A stretch of 10,950 nucleotides of DNA. Source: Prevotellaceae bacterium (GTDB taxonomy: Bacteria; Bacteroidota; Bacteroidia; Bacteroidales; Bacteroidaceae). Both the position numbers and the translations under genes were made by a program. The notes under the pieces are model-generated. The model searched no databases. It was not told the DNA's origin and saw only the letters and a program-made list of their open reading frames with translations. The stretch lies in assembly GCA_022508685.1 (NCBI GenBank), contig JAFLUS010000009.1:5546-16495 (forward strand), in the 5' to 3' direction. Positions 1 to 7,670 of this stretch are shown here, piece after piece. Position 1 is the first letter of the stretch; every line of letters begins with the position of its first letter.

Positions 1-425
1 CCATTCAAGTTCTGCACATTCGTATTCATGTTACCGAAATGGTTGCGACGTTTCACGTAGTTCACACCGACATTGATGTACTGCAGACCTTTGTCGCTGC
101 GATTGAACTGGTCGAGGGCAAAGACGACACCGGCATGGTCGAGCGAAGCACGGCTGCCGTCGTGTCCCAGTTGTCCTTTCTCGTCGGTAAACATTCCGCT
201 CAGTCCGAAGTTGGCTTCGCTGCGTACCATCAAGCCCGTTCCGGCAGGATTGGTACCCATCGTCGAAATGTCGCCACCGAGCGCACCAAGTGCACCACCC
301 ATACCGACAAAGCGTGCTGTTCCGTTCAAGTCACTGCCTGCAAAGTTTGCAGCATCATACGTGTCCTGCGCCATCACCGACGTTCCGAAGAGTGAGGCTG
401 CCAATATCATATACAGTTTGTTCAT
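1..425 (-). CDS. OmpP1/FadL-like outer-membrane protein, N-terminal part (truncated by window edge)
   Basis: Reading the minus strand from the ATG at 425 gives an open frame of 141 codons that leaves the window at base 1. It begins MNKLYMILAASLFGTSVMAQ, a signal peptide with a likely cleavage near AQ-D (residues 19-21). The mature start runs DTYDAANFAGSDLNGTARFVG and then MGGALGALGGDISTMGTNPAG (about residues 41-61). This glycine-rich stretch with an NPAG turn is typical of the start of Bacteroidetes proteins of the OmpP1/FadL/TodX type, which are outer-membrane beta-barrels that take up hydrophobic compounds. The substrate cannot be read from the sequence. It lies 41 bases downstream of the stop of the secreted low-complexity gene on the same strand, so the two are probably co-transcribed. 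No Shine-Dalgarno is evident before the ATG. A PorV/PorQ-like barrel is the main alternative, since the SAxSxALGG/NPA style of N-terminus is shared. Confidence 0.78.
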   Translation of the reverse strand, partial: MNKLYMILAASLFGTSVMAQDTYDAANFAGSDLNGTARFVGMGGALGALGGDISTMGTNPAGTGLMVRSEANFGLSGMFTDEKGQLGHDGSRASLDHAGVVFALDQFNRSDKGLQYINVGVNYVKRRNHFGNMNTNVQNLN

Positions 426-466
426 AACACACATTATTTTGGTAAACATTTCGTTGATACTTCACA

Positions 467-1615
467 TTATCGGCGTCCGCCACGGCTTCCTCCGCCACCA
501 CTAAATCCTCCTCCACGACTACCGCCACTGAAGCCACCACCACGACTGCTGCCGCCACCGCTACTGATGGTGCTGCGATTGCCGCTGCTTATCGTTTGTG
601 TGGAGCGCGATGGCGTATAGGTATTGTTGGCTGCTTGGCTCGTGGTGCGCGAACTGCTTGGACGCACGTTGGTCGTGTTGCGATTACCTTCCGTACGCGA
701 CTGCGAATAGGTAGACGTGCTGCGCGAACGTGTATATTCGGAATAACTGCCGGCATTGGTGCGTACACCCGTCTGTGCGGCTGCCGTTCCTGCCGTGCGT
801 CCCGACGTGTTGCGTCCGCCACGAACGGCTGTCTGCGTACCACGTCCGCCCAACGTGCCGGTCTGTGTGCCAAATGTGCCGCGACCGGTGCTTGCGCTGC
901 CGCCGTTAGCCAATCCACTGGTGCGGATGCGAGTGCCCGAACCATATCGGTTGTTGGCAAATGTGCCGCGATTGAAACCTCTGCCAGCCCATCCGCCCGG
1001 AGCACCAAAGCCTCCGTGGTGGTGATGCCATCCGGGTCCCCATCCCCAATACGTCCACGCATAGGGATGATGCCATCCCCAAATGGGGCCGTACCATGCA
1101 CTCCAAGGCCCCCAACTCCAACCATAGCCCCAGCCATAGTGCCAGAAGAAGGGGTCGTAATAGAAGGGGTCGTACAGATAGTCGTACACACCATAGTCAT
1201 AGACAAGGTCCCAATAGTAGGGGCTGCTCAATGCAATGGCACGCGGACTGCGGAAACGCAAGATGCGACGGCTGTAATAATAGTCTTCGTCGGGATAGCG
1301 TTCGCTGTCCTTATCTACATATTCCACCGTGGCTGCCAACGAATCTTCGGCGTAGCCGCCGCCCGTCTGATAAGCACCGGTGTAGCCGTCGTAACGGCGA
1401 TTGTATTCATCTTCGTCACGACTATTCGTGTTGTAAACTTCCAACGCGGGACGTTGTCCGGTCTGTCCCGTTACTTGCGTTACAGGGCGCGTATTGGATG
1501 CAGAAGCCGATGTGTCCGCCTTTTTCTTGGGGACAAAATACATGCCGTCATCGTCTTGCGCCATCATGGAGATGGGAAGCGCCAATACTGCCGTGATGAA
1601 CATCCATTTTTTCAT
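467..1615 (-). CDS. Secreted low-complexity protein, W/Y/H-rich core and G/S/R-rich tail, unknown function
   Basis: I do not recognise a characterised function. The 382-residue product starts with a clear signal peptide (MKKWMFITAVLALPISMMAQ), then an acidic segment with YFVPKKK (about 26-32), which resembles the start of uncharacterised Bacteroidales exported proteins. Residues ~45-120 are polar and rich in D/Y/R. Residues ~130-205 are extremely rich in aromatics and glycine (runs such as YGWGYGWSWGPWSAWYGP, then HHHH). The last ~180 residues are low complexity: T/S/R/N/G, ending in SRGGGFSGG repeats and GGRR. There are no cysteines and no transmembrane helix after the signal. The start at 1615 fits the signal peptide and has a weak AAGG five bases upstream. 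The codons look like real coding sequence, but repetition also opens long frames on the other strand. It precedes the FadL-like gene in a likely operon, suggesting an outer-membrane or surface location (inference). Confidence 0.8.
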   Translation of the reverse strand: MKKWMFITAVLALPISMMAQDDDGMYFVPKKKADTSASASNTRPVTQVTGQTGQRPALEVYNTNSRDEDEYNRRYDGYTGAYQTGGGYAEDSLAATVEYVDKDSERYPDEDYYYSRRILRFRSPRAIALSSPYYWDLVYDYGVYDYLYDPFYYDPFFWHYGWGYGWSWGPWSAWYGPIWGWHHPYAWTYWGWGPGWHHHHGGFGAPGGWAGRGFNRGTFANNRYGSGTRIRTSGLANGGSASTGRGTFGTQTGTLGGRGTQTAVRGGRNTSGRTAGTAAAQTGVRTNAGSYSEYTRSRSTSTYSQSRTEGNRNTTNVRPSSSRTTSQAANNTYTPSRSTQTISSGNRSTISSGGGSSRGGGFSGGSRGGGFSGGGGSRGGRR

Positions 1616-1666
1616 ATTACCTTATGTTTTAAGTGGGTTGAACATTATTGTACTATTTTACATGTG

Positions 1667-1674
1667 CAAAATTA
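1667..1674 (-). promoter_or_regulatory. Bacteroidetes -7 box for the secreted-protein gene
   Basis: On the minus strand this reads TAATTTTG, a full match to the Bacteroidetes TAnnTTTG -7 element. It lies about 50 bases upstream of the ATG at 1615. The -33 element is poor (TTTC at 1692-1695, spacer 17). It would drive the secreted protein and the FadL-like gene behind it. Confidence 0.5.
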
Positions 1675-1781
1675 CACTGAATTCACCAAGGAAATCATGG
1701 GAAACCCCTAAACCGACATAGGAAATCCCCTACAAGCAACGGATGACAGCGCATGCTCGCATCAGACGTTTGATTTCTTCT

Positions 1782-1798
1782 CACGCGCGTGCGCGTAT
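1782..1798. repeat. Alternating purine-pyrimidine tract with perfect inverted repeat
   Basis: Bases 1782-1798 strictly alternate pyrimidine and purine, and contain ACGCGC and its complement GCGCGT (1783-1788 and 1791-1796) around a 2-base centre. An AT-only stretch follows. Such tracts can adopt Z-DNA or a cruciform. There is no T-run, so a terminator role is not supported. It sits in the gene-free region 1616-1952. Confidence 0.45.
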
Positions 1799-1858
1799 TA
1801 TATAATGTATATTAGGCATTCCGTACAGACATTTGCCGAAGCGTCGTTTTTCGTACAT

Positions 1859-1968
1859 CGCACTCTACGACTTTGCAGACCGCACTCTACGGCTTCGTAG
1901 ACCGCACTCTGACACTTTGTACATCGCACTCCACAAACTTGTGCATCGCACTCTATCGCCCTTGCGAC
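1859..1968. repeat. Five tandem imperfect 22-bp repeats overlapping the 3' end of the RsmF-like gene
   Basis: Units start at 1859, 1881, 1903, 1925 and 1947, each exactly 22 bases. All five begin with CGCACTC (GAGTGCG on the minus strand), and the remaining 15 bases vary. The variable part often folds back: TCTACG-GCTT-CGTAGA in unit 2, CACAA-AC-TTGTG in unit 4, TCGC-CCTT-GCGA in unit 5, with unit 1 an imperfect version of unit 2. A degenerate sixth unit (1837-1858) may precede the array. The last unit (1947-1968) contains the last four codons and stop of the methyltransferase, so on that strand the array starts at the gene's end and continues into its 3' untranslated region. The unit is not a multiple of three, which argues against a coding role. 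There are no spacers, so it is not CRISPR. Confidence 0.85.
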
Positions 1969-3359
1969 AGGATGCGCCATGCCGACGGATAGAGGTTGTT
2001 GGCGCGATTGCCAAGGTTCTTGACAAAACCGAGCGGTGTGCCACAGAACGTCAGCAACACGTAACCACGTGGCACATCGGGAGGCAGCACCATACCTTCG
2101 GTACGCAAATAGGCAATGGCTTGCGTGGCATCGACTTCATATTCGGGAAACGCACCACGCCGATAGCACGTGCTCACGGCAAGGCTGTGTGCCGGTTGCA
2201 GGCTAAATCCCTTGTGTGCATTACCCTTCAATTCAGCCACTTCCACGCCTTCGCGGATGATGTGGAGATGCGCTTTCAGCAGCGGAAGCACATCGACATG
2301 CCGTTTCGAAAATGCGCAGACCATACTCCCTGTTTCATCAGACAGAAGTTCAGCTTGTTCCGTATCGACCCACGCTGCTGCTTCATTAAGCAGGCGCGAC
2401 GAAGGAGCAGGCTTGCTGCGTCGGCGCGATGGCTTCTGCACATTGATAGTCCGCACGTCGGCATCGTCCGTTTTCCGTATGACAGCCATGAACAAACCCT
2501 CTCCCTGCGTGCGGTGAGGCATAAAGCGGTAGCAGGGAATGGAGAGCGACGCATCAAGACAACCACTAATCCCCCACTCCGCGTCCACACTGACCGCTAT
2601 GGGTTCTCCACCGAGGTGGTTGGCAATCCAATCGACGTTCTGCTCATTTTCCTCCGCATTGAACGTGCAAGTGCTATACACCAGCCAACCGCCCGGACGC
2701 AGGCATTGCCACGCATTGGCAAGGATGTCGCGCTGACGCATCTGACACATCTGCACGTTGTCACGACTCCATTCTTCGATGGCACCGGCATCCTTGCGGA
2801 ACATGCCTTCGCCCGAACACGGAGCATCGCATACCACTATGTCGAAAAACGTGCCCAAACGCGTGAAGGCTGCAGAATCATCGTTGCTGACGACCACGTC
2901 GCAACGTCCCCATTTACTGACATTTTCTTTCAAAATCTGCGCCCGCGACTTCACAATCTCGTTGGCAACGACCAACGAACCGCACGGCAAGGCATCGGCA
3001 GCCAAAGTGGTCTTTCCTCCCGGAGCAGCACAAAGGTCGAGCAAGCGAACAGGCTGCCCGTCGGATGTGAGTTGGCGCAACACGTGCCAGAGAAACATCG
3101 ACGAAGCCTCCTGCACATAGTACATTCCGGCGTGGAACAAAGGGTCGAACGTAAACGAAGGGCGTTCGCTCAAATAGTAACCTTGTGAACACCACGGCAC
3201 TTGTCGGTCGATGGGCAATGTGCCGACCGCCTGTGTCTTCGATACATTCAGCCGGACAGACACGGGCGATGCCGTGTGCAACGCATCGCACAACCGCGTA
3301 CATTCGTCTTCGCCAAGCAGACGTTGCATCTGCACCATAAAATCAGCGGGTAGCATCAT
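1953..3359 (-). CDS. rsmF: RsmF/YebU-type 16S rRNA cytosine-5 methyltransferase (NOL1/NOP2/sun family)
   Basis: A 468-residue SAM-dependent RNA m5C methyltransferase. Visible motifs, numbered from the ATG at 3359: motif I LLDLCAAPGGKTTLA (106-120) binds S-adenosylmethionine; motif IV CDAPCSGEGMFRKD, in which Cys181 is the product-release cysteine of the family; motif VI VYSTCTFNAEENE, in which Cys231 is the expected nucleophile on cytosine C6. The N-terminal ~100 residues match the RsmF-type lead-in (LPADFMVQMQRLLG...SVRLN). The C-terminal ~170 residues carry a basic linker (SRRRSKP) and a PUA-like RNA-binding tail, so the length fits RsmF rather than the shorter RsmB. The frame is open 21 codons further up (to 3422), but family similarity begins at MMLPADF, so 3359 (or 3356) is chosen. 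It is divergent from the Lrp gene, and its 3' end runs into the 22-bp repeats. The exact target base in Bacteroidetes rRNA is inferred from the E. coli homologue. Confidence 0.9.
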   Translation of the reverse strand: MMLPADFMVQMQRLLGEDECTRLCDALHTASPVSVRLNVSKTQAVGTLPIDRQVPWCSQGYYLSERPSFTFDPLFHAGMYYVQEASSMFLWHVLRQLTSDGQPVRLLDLCAAPGGKTTLAADALPCGSLVVANEIVKSRAQILKENVSKWGRCDVVVSNDDSAAFTRLGTFFDIVVCDAPCSGEGMFRKDAGAIEEWSRDNVQMCQMRQRDILANAWQCLRPGGWLVYSTCTFNAEENEQNVDWIANHLGGEPIAVSVDAEWGISGCLDASLSIPCYRFMPHRTQGEGLFMAVIRKTDDADVRTINVQKPSRRRSKPAPSSRLLNEAAAWVDTEQAELLSDETGSMVCAFSKRHVDVLPLLKAHLHIIREGVEVAELKGNAHKGFSLQPAHSLAVSTCYRRGAFPEYEVDATQAIAYLRTEGMVLPPDVPRGYVLLTFCGTPLGFVKNLGNRANNLYPSAWRILSQGR

Positions 3360-3379
3360 AAAGCATCGTGAATTTGCAT

Positions 3380-3387
3380 CAAAATTA
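3380..3387 (-). promoter_or_regulatory. Bacteroidetes -7 box for the methyltransferase gene
   Basis: The minus strand reads TAATTTTG, matching TAnnTTTG, 21 bases upstream of the ATG at 3359. That implies a very short leader of roughly 15 bases without a Shine-Dalgarno. No good TTTG lies at the expected -33 distance. Confidence 0.45.
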
Positions 3388-3484
3388 CAAAAAAACTCCG
3401 TATGCCTCCCTACGCGATGCATAGAAATTGTAAAAAAACTTGCTTTTTCAGATGCTTTCGCCTCACGGATTCATTTTTTTGTCG

Positions 3485-3515
3485 TAACTTTGCAAACAAA
3501 TTTTCATAGAGAAGG
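3485..3515 (+). promoter_or_regulatory. -7 box and ribosome-binding site of the Lrp-family gene
   Basis: TAACTTTG at 3485-3492 is a full match to TAnnTTTG. AGAGAAGG at 3508-3515 is the best Shine-Dalgarno in the window, six bases before the ATG at 3522. The -33 box is weak. The 160-base gap shared with the divergent methyltransferase is the natural place for an Lrp autoregulatory site, though I see no clear operator. Confidence 0.55.
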
Positions 3516-3521
3516 CAGAAT

Positions 3522-3983
3522 ATGGAAACGAATGTTTTAGACCAACTCGACCAAAAAATCATCAAAATTATTTCTAACAATGCTCGCGTGCCTTTCCTTG
3601 AAGTGGCTCGTGAATGCAACGTATCCGGAGCCGCTATCCACCAACGCGTACAAAAACTGACGAAGCAAGGCGTAATTCGTGGCACGCAATTCGTGTTCGA
3701 CCCCGAAAAGATGGGTTATGAAACCTGCGCATTCATCGGTCTCTATCTGAAAGACCCGGGTACGTTCGACAATGTCGTTGCAGAACTGGAAAAGATACCC
3801 GAAGTGGTGGAATGTCACTACACGACAGGTGGTTACGACTTATTCATCAAAATCTACGCGCGTAACAACCACCACTTGCTCACCATCATCCACGACCGCC
3901 TGCAACCATTAGGTTTGAGCCGTTCTGAAACCATCATCTCGTTCAACGAAGCCATTAAGCGCTCAACACCTATCGAAGATTAA
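3522..3983 (+). CDS. Lrp/AsnC family transcriptional regulator
   Basis: A 153-residue protein, the usual Lrp/AsnC length. Residues ~7-55 form the winged helix-turn-helix ([20 protein letters not shown] ... [21 protein letters not shown]). Residues ~65-145 form the RAM ligand-binding/oligomerisation domain, with the family turn TTGGYD at 101-106. Members bind DNA as dimers to octamers, and bind an amino acid or related small molecule at the RAM interface. Here the gene is followed after 35 bases by an AspT-type transporter and then a membrane protein on the same strand, so the likely target is its own operon and the likely signal is a substrate of the transporter (inference). The start at 3522 is supported by a good Shine-Dalgarno. 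It cannot be assigned as Lrp or AsnC proper from sequence alone. Confidence 0.92.
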   Translation: METNVLDQLDQKIIKIISNNARVPFLEVARECNVSGAAIHQRVQKLTKQGVIRGTQFVFDPEKMGYETCAFIGLYLKDPGTFDNVVAELEKIPEVVECHYTTGGYDLFIKIYARNNHHLLTIIHDRLQPLGLSRSETIISFNEAIKRSTPIED

Positions 3984-4018
3984 AGATACATTCATACATT
4001 AAAACAGGAACATATTCT

Positions 4019-5725
4019 ATGGAATGGTTCGTCAATCTTTTGACAAACAGCAGTTCGGTAGCACATATCGTATTGCTCTATGCGTCAGTGATTTCGTTAG
4101 GCGTCCTGCTTGGCAAGATTAAAATCGGAGGTATCTCCTTGGGCGTTACCTTCGTCCTCTTTGTGGGTATCCTCATCGGACATTTGCTGCAACTGGCACA
4201 AGTGGACGAAAGCATGAACGTGAGCGTCATCAACTTCGTGCAAGATTTCGGTCTTATCCTCTTTGTGTACTCCATCGGTTTGCAGGTGGGGCCCTCGTTC
4301 TTCACGTCGCTCAAGGGTAACGGCATCAAACTGAATATGGCTGCAGCAATGGTGATTGCGCTCAATATCGCCGTGATGCTGGTATGCTACTATAGTTTTA
4401 TGGATACGTCCGACCCGAACAGCCTGCCTATGATGGTAGGCGTGCTGTGCGGAGCCGTTACCAACACCCCGGGACTTGGTGCTGCCAACGCTGCACTCGA
4501 CCAAATCGGTGCAGAGCATTTTGGTGGCAACATTCCTGTCATTGCCAATGGTTATGCTTGCGCCTACCCGTTGGGCGTCATCGGCATCATAGGCAGCATT
4601 ATCCTCATCCGCTACATCTTCAAGGTAAACTTCAAGCAAGAAGAGAAGAATTTTCAGGAACACAATGGTAATCAAGCGGCTATGAAACCGCACTTGATGC
4701 ACCTCGAAGTCGTGAACCCATCAATGAACGGCAAGACCATCCTGCAAGTTCATGACTATCTCGGACGCGATTTTGTGTGTTCACGCCTCCTCCACGAAGG
4801 ACACGTTGTGCTTCCCAACAGGGACACGGTGCTCAACATCGGCGACATTATGTTCATCGTGTGTGCCGAAGACGACAGCGAAGCCATTACGGCGTTCATT
4901 GGTAAGGAAGTCAAGATTGAATGGGACAAGCAAGACGTGCCGATGGTGTCGAAGCGATTGCTTGTGACGAAGGACAAAGTCAATGGCAAGACGCTCGGTT
5001 CGCTCCATTCATCCAGCATGTTCGGCGTGAACGTGACACGCCTCTACCGCTCTGGTATCGAATTGTTCGCTTCTCCCAATGTCACTCTGCAGGTGGGCGA
5101 CCGCTTGATGGTGGTCGGTCCGCAAGATGCCGTAGACCGCTTCGAAAACAAAATCGGCAACAACGCCAACCGATTGGAAAAGCCCAACTTGTTGAGCATC
5201 TTCTTCGGTATTCTCGTCGGTGTCATCTTCGGAAGTATGGAATTCAATGTCGGCATGTCGATGCCCGTGAAACTCGGATTGGCTGGCGGCCCGCTGATTA
5301 TTGCCATCTTCGTCGGTCGTTTCGGCTACAAACTGAAATTGGTGGCATACACCACGAACTCCGCATCACTGATGATACGCGACATCGGTTTGGTATTGTT
5401 CTTGGCAAGTGTCGGCATCAAGGCTGGCGGCAACTTCGTCGAGACGGTGATGAATGGCGGTTTGCAGTATGTGCTCTATGGTTTCCTCATCACCATCATT
5501 CCATTGATTGTCGTCGGTATCATTGCACGGATGTACTACAAGCAAAACTATTTCCTCATTATGGGTATGCTTGCCGGCGCCACTACCGACCCACCCGCAT
5601 TGGCATATTCTACCGCTACGGCAAACAATGACATTCCGTCGGTGGGCTATTCTACCGTCTATCCTTTATCGATGTTCCTCCGCATCATCTCGGCACAGGT
5701 GCTGATACTCTTGATGTGTTCGTAA
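4019..5725 (+). CDS. AspT/YidE/YbjL-type putative transporter with two RCK_C domains
   Basis: A 568-residue inner-membrane protein of the aspartate:alanine exchanger (AAE) family. The layout is the family's: a membrane half (about 15-200), two tandem TrkA-C/RCK_C cytosolic domains (about 220-295 and 305-380), and a second membrane half (about 390-565). Each half carries the duplicated re-entrant signature: [16 protein letters not shown] from residue 145 and [14 protein letters not shown] from residue 520. AspT exchanges aspartate for alanine; close paralogues (YidE, YbjL, and a succinate exporter in other bacteria) show that substrates vary, so I assign only a carboxylate/amino-acid type substrate. 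RCK_C domains usually sense a small ligand. The start at 4019 has AGGAA eight bases upstream. It lies 35 bases after the Lrp-type regulator and four bases before the next gene, so a single operon is likely. Confidence 0.9.
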   Translation: MEWFVNLLTNSSSVAHIVLLYASVISLGVLLGKIKIGGISLGVTFVLFVGILIGHLLQLAQVDESMNVSVINFVQDFGLILFVYSIGLQVGPSFFTSLKGNGIKLNMAAAMVIALNIAVMLVCYYSFMDTSDPNSLPMMVGVLCGAVTNTPGLGAANAALDQIGAEHFGGNIPVIANGYACAYPLGVIGIIGSIILIRYIFKVNFKQEEKNFQEHNGNQAAMKPHLMHLEVVNPSMNGKTILQVHDYLGRDFVCSRLLHEGHVVLPNRDTVLNIGDIMFIVCAEDDSEAITAFIGKEVKIEWDKQDVPMVSKRLLVTKDKVNGKTLGSLHSSSMFGVNVTRLYRSGIELFASPNVTLQVGDRLMVVGPQDAVDRFENKIGNNANRLEKPNLLSIFFGILVGVIFGSMEFNVGMSMPVKLGLAGGPLIIAIFVGRFGYKLKLVAYTTNSASLMIRDIGLVLFLASVGIKAGGNFVETVMNGGLQYVLYGFLITIIPLIVVGIIARMYYKQNYFLIMGMLAGATTDPPALAYSTATANNDIPSVGYSTVYPLSMFLRIISAQVLILLMCS

Positions 5726-5729
5726 AACA

Positions 5730-6428
5730 ATGGCGGAACTACTTCAATGGATTCAAGCAGGACAGGCACCTTGGTGGGTGGCTGTCCTTTTGGGATTGCT
5801 GGTGGCGGTCAATCCGTGCCAGTTAGCCATCTGCATGTCGGCATTGACGTTCCTGTCGAGGCGTCGTCCTCATGTCCGCAGCGGTTGGCTATTTGCTATC
5901 GGGCGAATGTTGACGTACGTGGTAGTAGGCATTGTGGCACATATCGCCATGCGGCAAACGGCACATTGGCTGACTCCCGACGACATCTCCCATTCACGCG
6001 CCCTGCAGATGGTAGAGGCCGCCGTTCCCTATGCGCTGTTTGCATTCGGTGGTTTCTTTATCTTCCGTGCCTTGTTCCGCCATCATCACGACGAATCTTG
6101 CCATAACGGCACCGAAGTCATTCATCAAGGCATTTCGGGTGGTCCTTTCCTCTTGGGCATGTTGCTCGCCCTGTTGTTTTGCCCCGAAAGCGCAGTGCTC
6201 TATTTTGGCGTATTCATCCCAATGACCCTCCAGTCGACATATGGCATCTTCCTCATCATCGTGTTCTCATCCTTCGCTGTAATTCCTGCCATTCTCTTCA
6301 CTCATCTCTTGTCTGCAACACGCACGAAAATGCAGCATTGGGAGCACCGAATGGAACATATTCAGCAATGGCTGAATGCACTGACAGGCGTGATTTTTAT
6401 CGTTTTTGGCGTTTATCTATTACTTTAA
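5730..6428 (+). CDS. CcdA/ArsG-like six-TM membrane protein with paired intramembrane cysteines
   Basis: A 232-residue protein with six predicted membrane helices (about 16-42, 53-75, 95-116, 136-165, 171-194, 213-232). The fold resembles the DsbD/CcdA transmembrane core and the ArsG-type permeases found in Bacteroidetes. TM1 has NPCQLA with Cys30 and TM4 has LFCPES with Cys151, the same TM1/TM4 placement as the redox pair that DsbD and CcdA use to pass electrons to the periplasm. A loop of about 117-132 (RHHHDESCHNGTE) is rich in His with Cys124, suggesting metal or thiol handling. The ATG is four bases after the transporter's stop, with no Shine-Dalgarno of its own, so translation is probably coupled. 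It could transfer reducing power or export a thiolated or metalloid compound. TauE/SafE-like export is another common label for this superfamily. The family is fairly sure, the role is not. Confidence 0.75.
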   Translation: MAELLQWIQAGQAPWWVAVLLGLLVAVNPCQLAICMSALTFLSRRRPHVRSGWLFAIGRMLTYVVVGIVAHIAMRQTAHWLTPDDISHSRALQMVEAAVPYALFAFGGFFIFRALFRHHHDESCHNGTEVIHQGISGGPFLLGMLLALLFCPESAVLYFGVFIPMTLQSTYGIFLIIVFSSFAVIPAILFTHLLSATRTKMQHWEHRMEHIQQWLNALTGVIFIVFGVYLLL

Positions 6429-6522
6429 GTGGGAAATTTGACCACAAACGACAAGCATCTGACCTATACACATTTATAAAGATTACATCATTTATTACTT
6501 TCGTTCAAAGTCAATTTTCTTG

Positions 6523-6541
6523 CAGCGTGCGCTGTTTTTTT
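6523..6541 (+). terminator. Candidate intrinsic terminator after the lrp-transporter operon
   Basis: CAGC-GTGC-GCTG (6523-6534) is followed directly by seven T. The stem is only four pairs, so it is weak, but the T-run and its place between the CcdA-like gene and the next promoter fit. The rest of 6429-6588 shows nothing else. Confidence 0.4.
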
Positions 6542-6554
6542 AATTCCTTTATGG

Positions 6555-6584
6555 TTTGATTTCCAATTAAAATCCGTACCTTTG
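6555..6584 (+). promoter_or_regulatory. Bacteroidetes promoter directly abutting the GTG start of the HU-SPOR gene
   Basis: TTTG at 6555-6558, an 18-base spacer, then TACCTTTG at 6577-6584. The -7 box ends only four bases before the GTG at 6589, so transcription would begin at or next to the start codon. Confidence 0.65.
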
Positions 6585-6588
6585 TCAC

Positions 6589-7656
6589 GTGATTAGTTTA
6601 GCGCGACATATAGAAATACTGCTTTTAGAGCACGATTGTGTAATCATTCCGGGGTTTGGTGGCTTCCTGACCAACTATGAGGAAGCCGTCGTTCCGTATG
6701 AGCACACTGCACAATTGATGCCGCCATTGCGTCACCTCTATTTCAATCAAGCACTGCAGAGCAACGATGGCTTGCTCGTTCAGTCGTATATGCAAGCCTA
6801 CGATGCAGCATATCCCGAAGCCAACAAGCAAATGCAGATGGATATTGCCGACATGGACTCGCAACTGAAAATCCGTGGTTCCTATGTGCTTGACCACATT
6901 GGCAGATTTTCCATCGACCTTCACCACCACATTTCGTTCGAACCGGCAAGTCTGACATTGCTCACTCCGCAATTCTATGCGTTGCCGATTTTGCCTATGT
7001 TGTCGGTAGAACAGGCTGAGAAAGAACGCGAACTGCAGCAAGCATTGGCGCAAACGACAGTTCTGCCGATTGTCAAGGCCGAACAAGACAGCAAGCATCA
7101 GAAGACTGCCAATCAAGCCGACGGCGAGGCAAGTGCACCACTCCATCGTCGTTGGATTGACATTGCCATCTCTGCCGCTGCAGCCGTCGTCGTTTTCTTT
7201 GCATTCTCCTACTCTGCCCTGCATCAGCCGACGCAGAACGAACCGGTCGTCGTTTCGGCTGCATCCATCCAAGCACCCACTGTGCAGACTGGCGGTAAGG
7301 CATCGACCAATGCCAAACCGAAAACCGACGATGCAACTGCCGCAGCAGCACAAGAGCAAGAAGCCGAACCAACGACAACGGATGCAGACTCTGACAACGC
7401 GACGATTACCCCAGCAGAACAGACATCAGCATACGCTATCGTCTTGGCATCCGGTGTTCAGCAGAAACTGGCTGACGATTACATTCAGAAGATGAAGAAG
7501 AATGGTTTTGGCGAAGCACGTTTCTACAAAGACACCACAATGAACCGCGTGGTGTATGGCACTTATGCAGATTACGACACCGCCCACAGCGCATTGGTCG
7601 AATTGCGGAAGCAAAGCGACGAATTTACCCGTGCTTGGGTGATGGAAATCCACTAA
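6589..7656 (+). CDS. HU (CCDC81-like, two copies)-TM-SPOR domain protein
   Basis: A 355-residue protein. Residues 1-58 (starting ISLARHIEILLLEHDCVIIP, then GFGGF) match the first CCDC81-like prokaryotic HU domain of Bacteroidetes, and ~60-130 the second. A charged/polar linker leads to one membrane helix (about 189-210), then an A/T/E/Q-rich linker (211-280). Residues ~281-355 form a SPOR domain (YAIVLASGV ... GFGEARFYKDTTMNRVVYGTY ... AWVMEIH). SPOR domains bind septal peptidoglycan lacking stem peptides, so the C-terminus should be periplasmic and the HU part cytoplasmic, possibly touching DNA or a partner. A link to cell division or envelope organisation is inference. The start is GTG at 6589: the conserved family N-terminus begins immediately there and no ATG would preserve it. 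The promoter leaves essentially no 5' leader. The FHA gene follows after 14 bases. Confidence 0.85.
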   Translation: MISLARHIEILLLEHDCVIIPGFGGFLTNYEEAVVPYEHTAQLMPPLRHLYFNQALQSNDGLLVQSYMQAYDAAYPEANKQMQMDIADMDSQLKIRGSYVLDHIGRFSIDLHHHISFEPASLTLLTPQFYALPILPMLSVEQAEKERELQQALAQTTVLPIVKAEQDSKHQKTANQADGEASAPLHRRWIDIAISAAAAVVVFFAFSYSALHQPTQNEPVVVSAASIQAPTVQTGGKASTNAKPKTDDATAAAAQEQEAEPTTTDADSDNATITPAEQTSAYAIVLASGVQQKLADDYIQKMKKNGFGEARFYKDTTMNRVVYGTYADYDTAHSALVELRKQSDEFTRAWVMEIH

Positions 7657-7670
7657 ACATTTTTGGCTTT

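Noticed and set aside
596..1711. 371-codon open frame antisense to the secreted low-complexity gene
   Set aside because: Composition mirrors the repetitive sense strand (R/A/C/G-rich), with no signal or domain. The sense frame has a clean signal peptide and promoter box.
1859..1968. CRISPR array
   Set aside because: Units are contiguous 22-mers without unique spacers, there are no cas genes, and the conserved part is only seven bases.
1798..1980. 60-codon minus-strand frame with eight cysteines across the 22-bp repeats
   Set aside because: The cysteines come from the repeated GTGCG, the repeat length shifts frame each unit, and the ATG is inside the methyltransferase end. No ribosome-binding site is seen.
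1833..3188. 451-codon open frame antisense to the methyltransferase
   Set aside because: No recognisable domain, and the opposite strand carries a complete, motif-verified methyltransferase. The frame is open because of codon bias.
3360..3422. 21-codon N-terminal extension of the methyltransferase
   Set aside because: It would contain the -7 box at 3380-3387, and family similarity begins at MMLPADF.
7635..7670. Upstream ATG of the zinc-ribbon/FHA gene
   Set aside because: It overlaps the end of the HU-SPOR gene and adds 12 residues unrelated to the zinc ribbon; 7671 is a better start.
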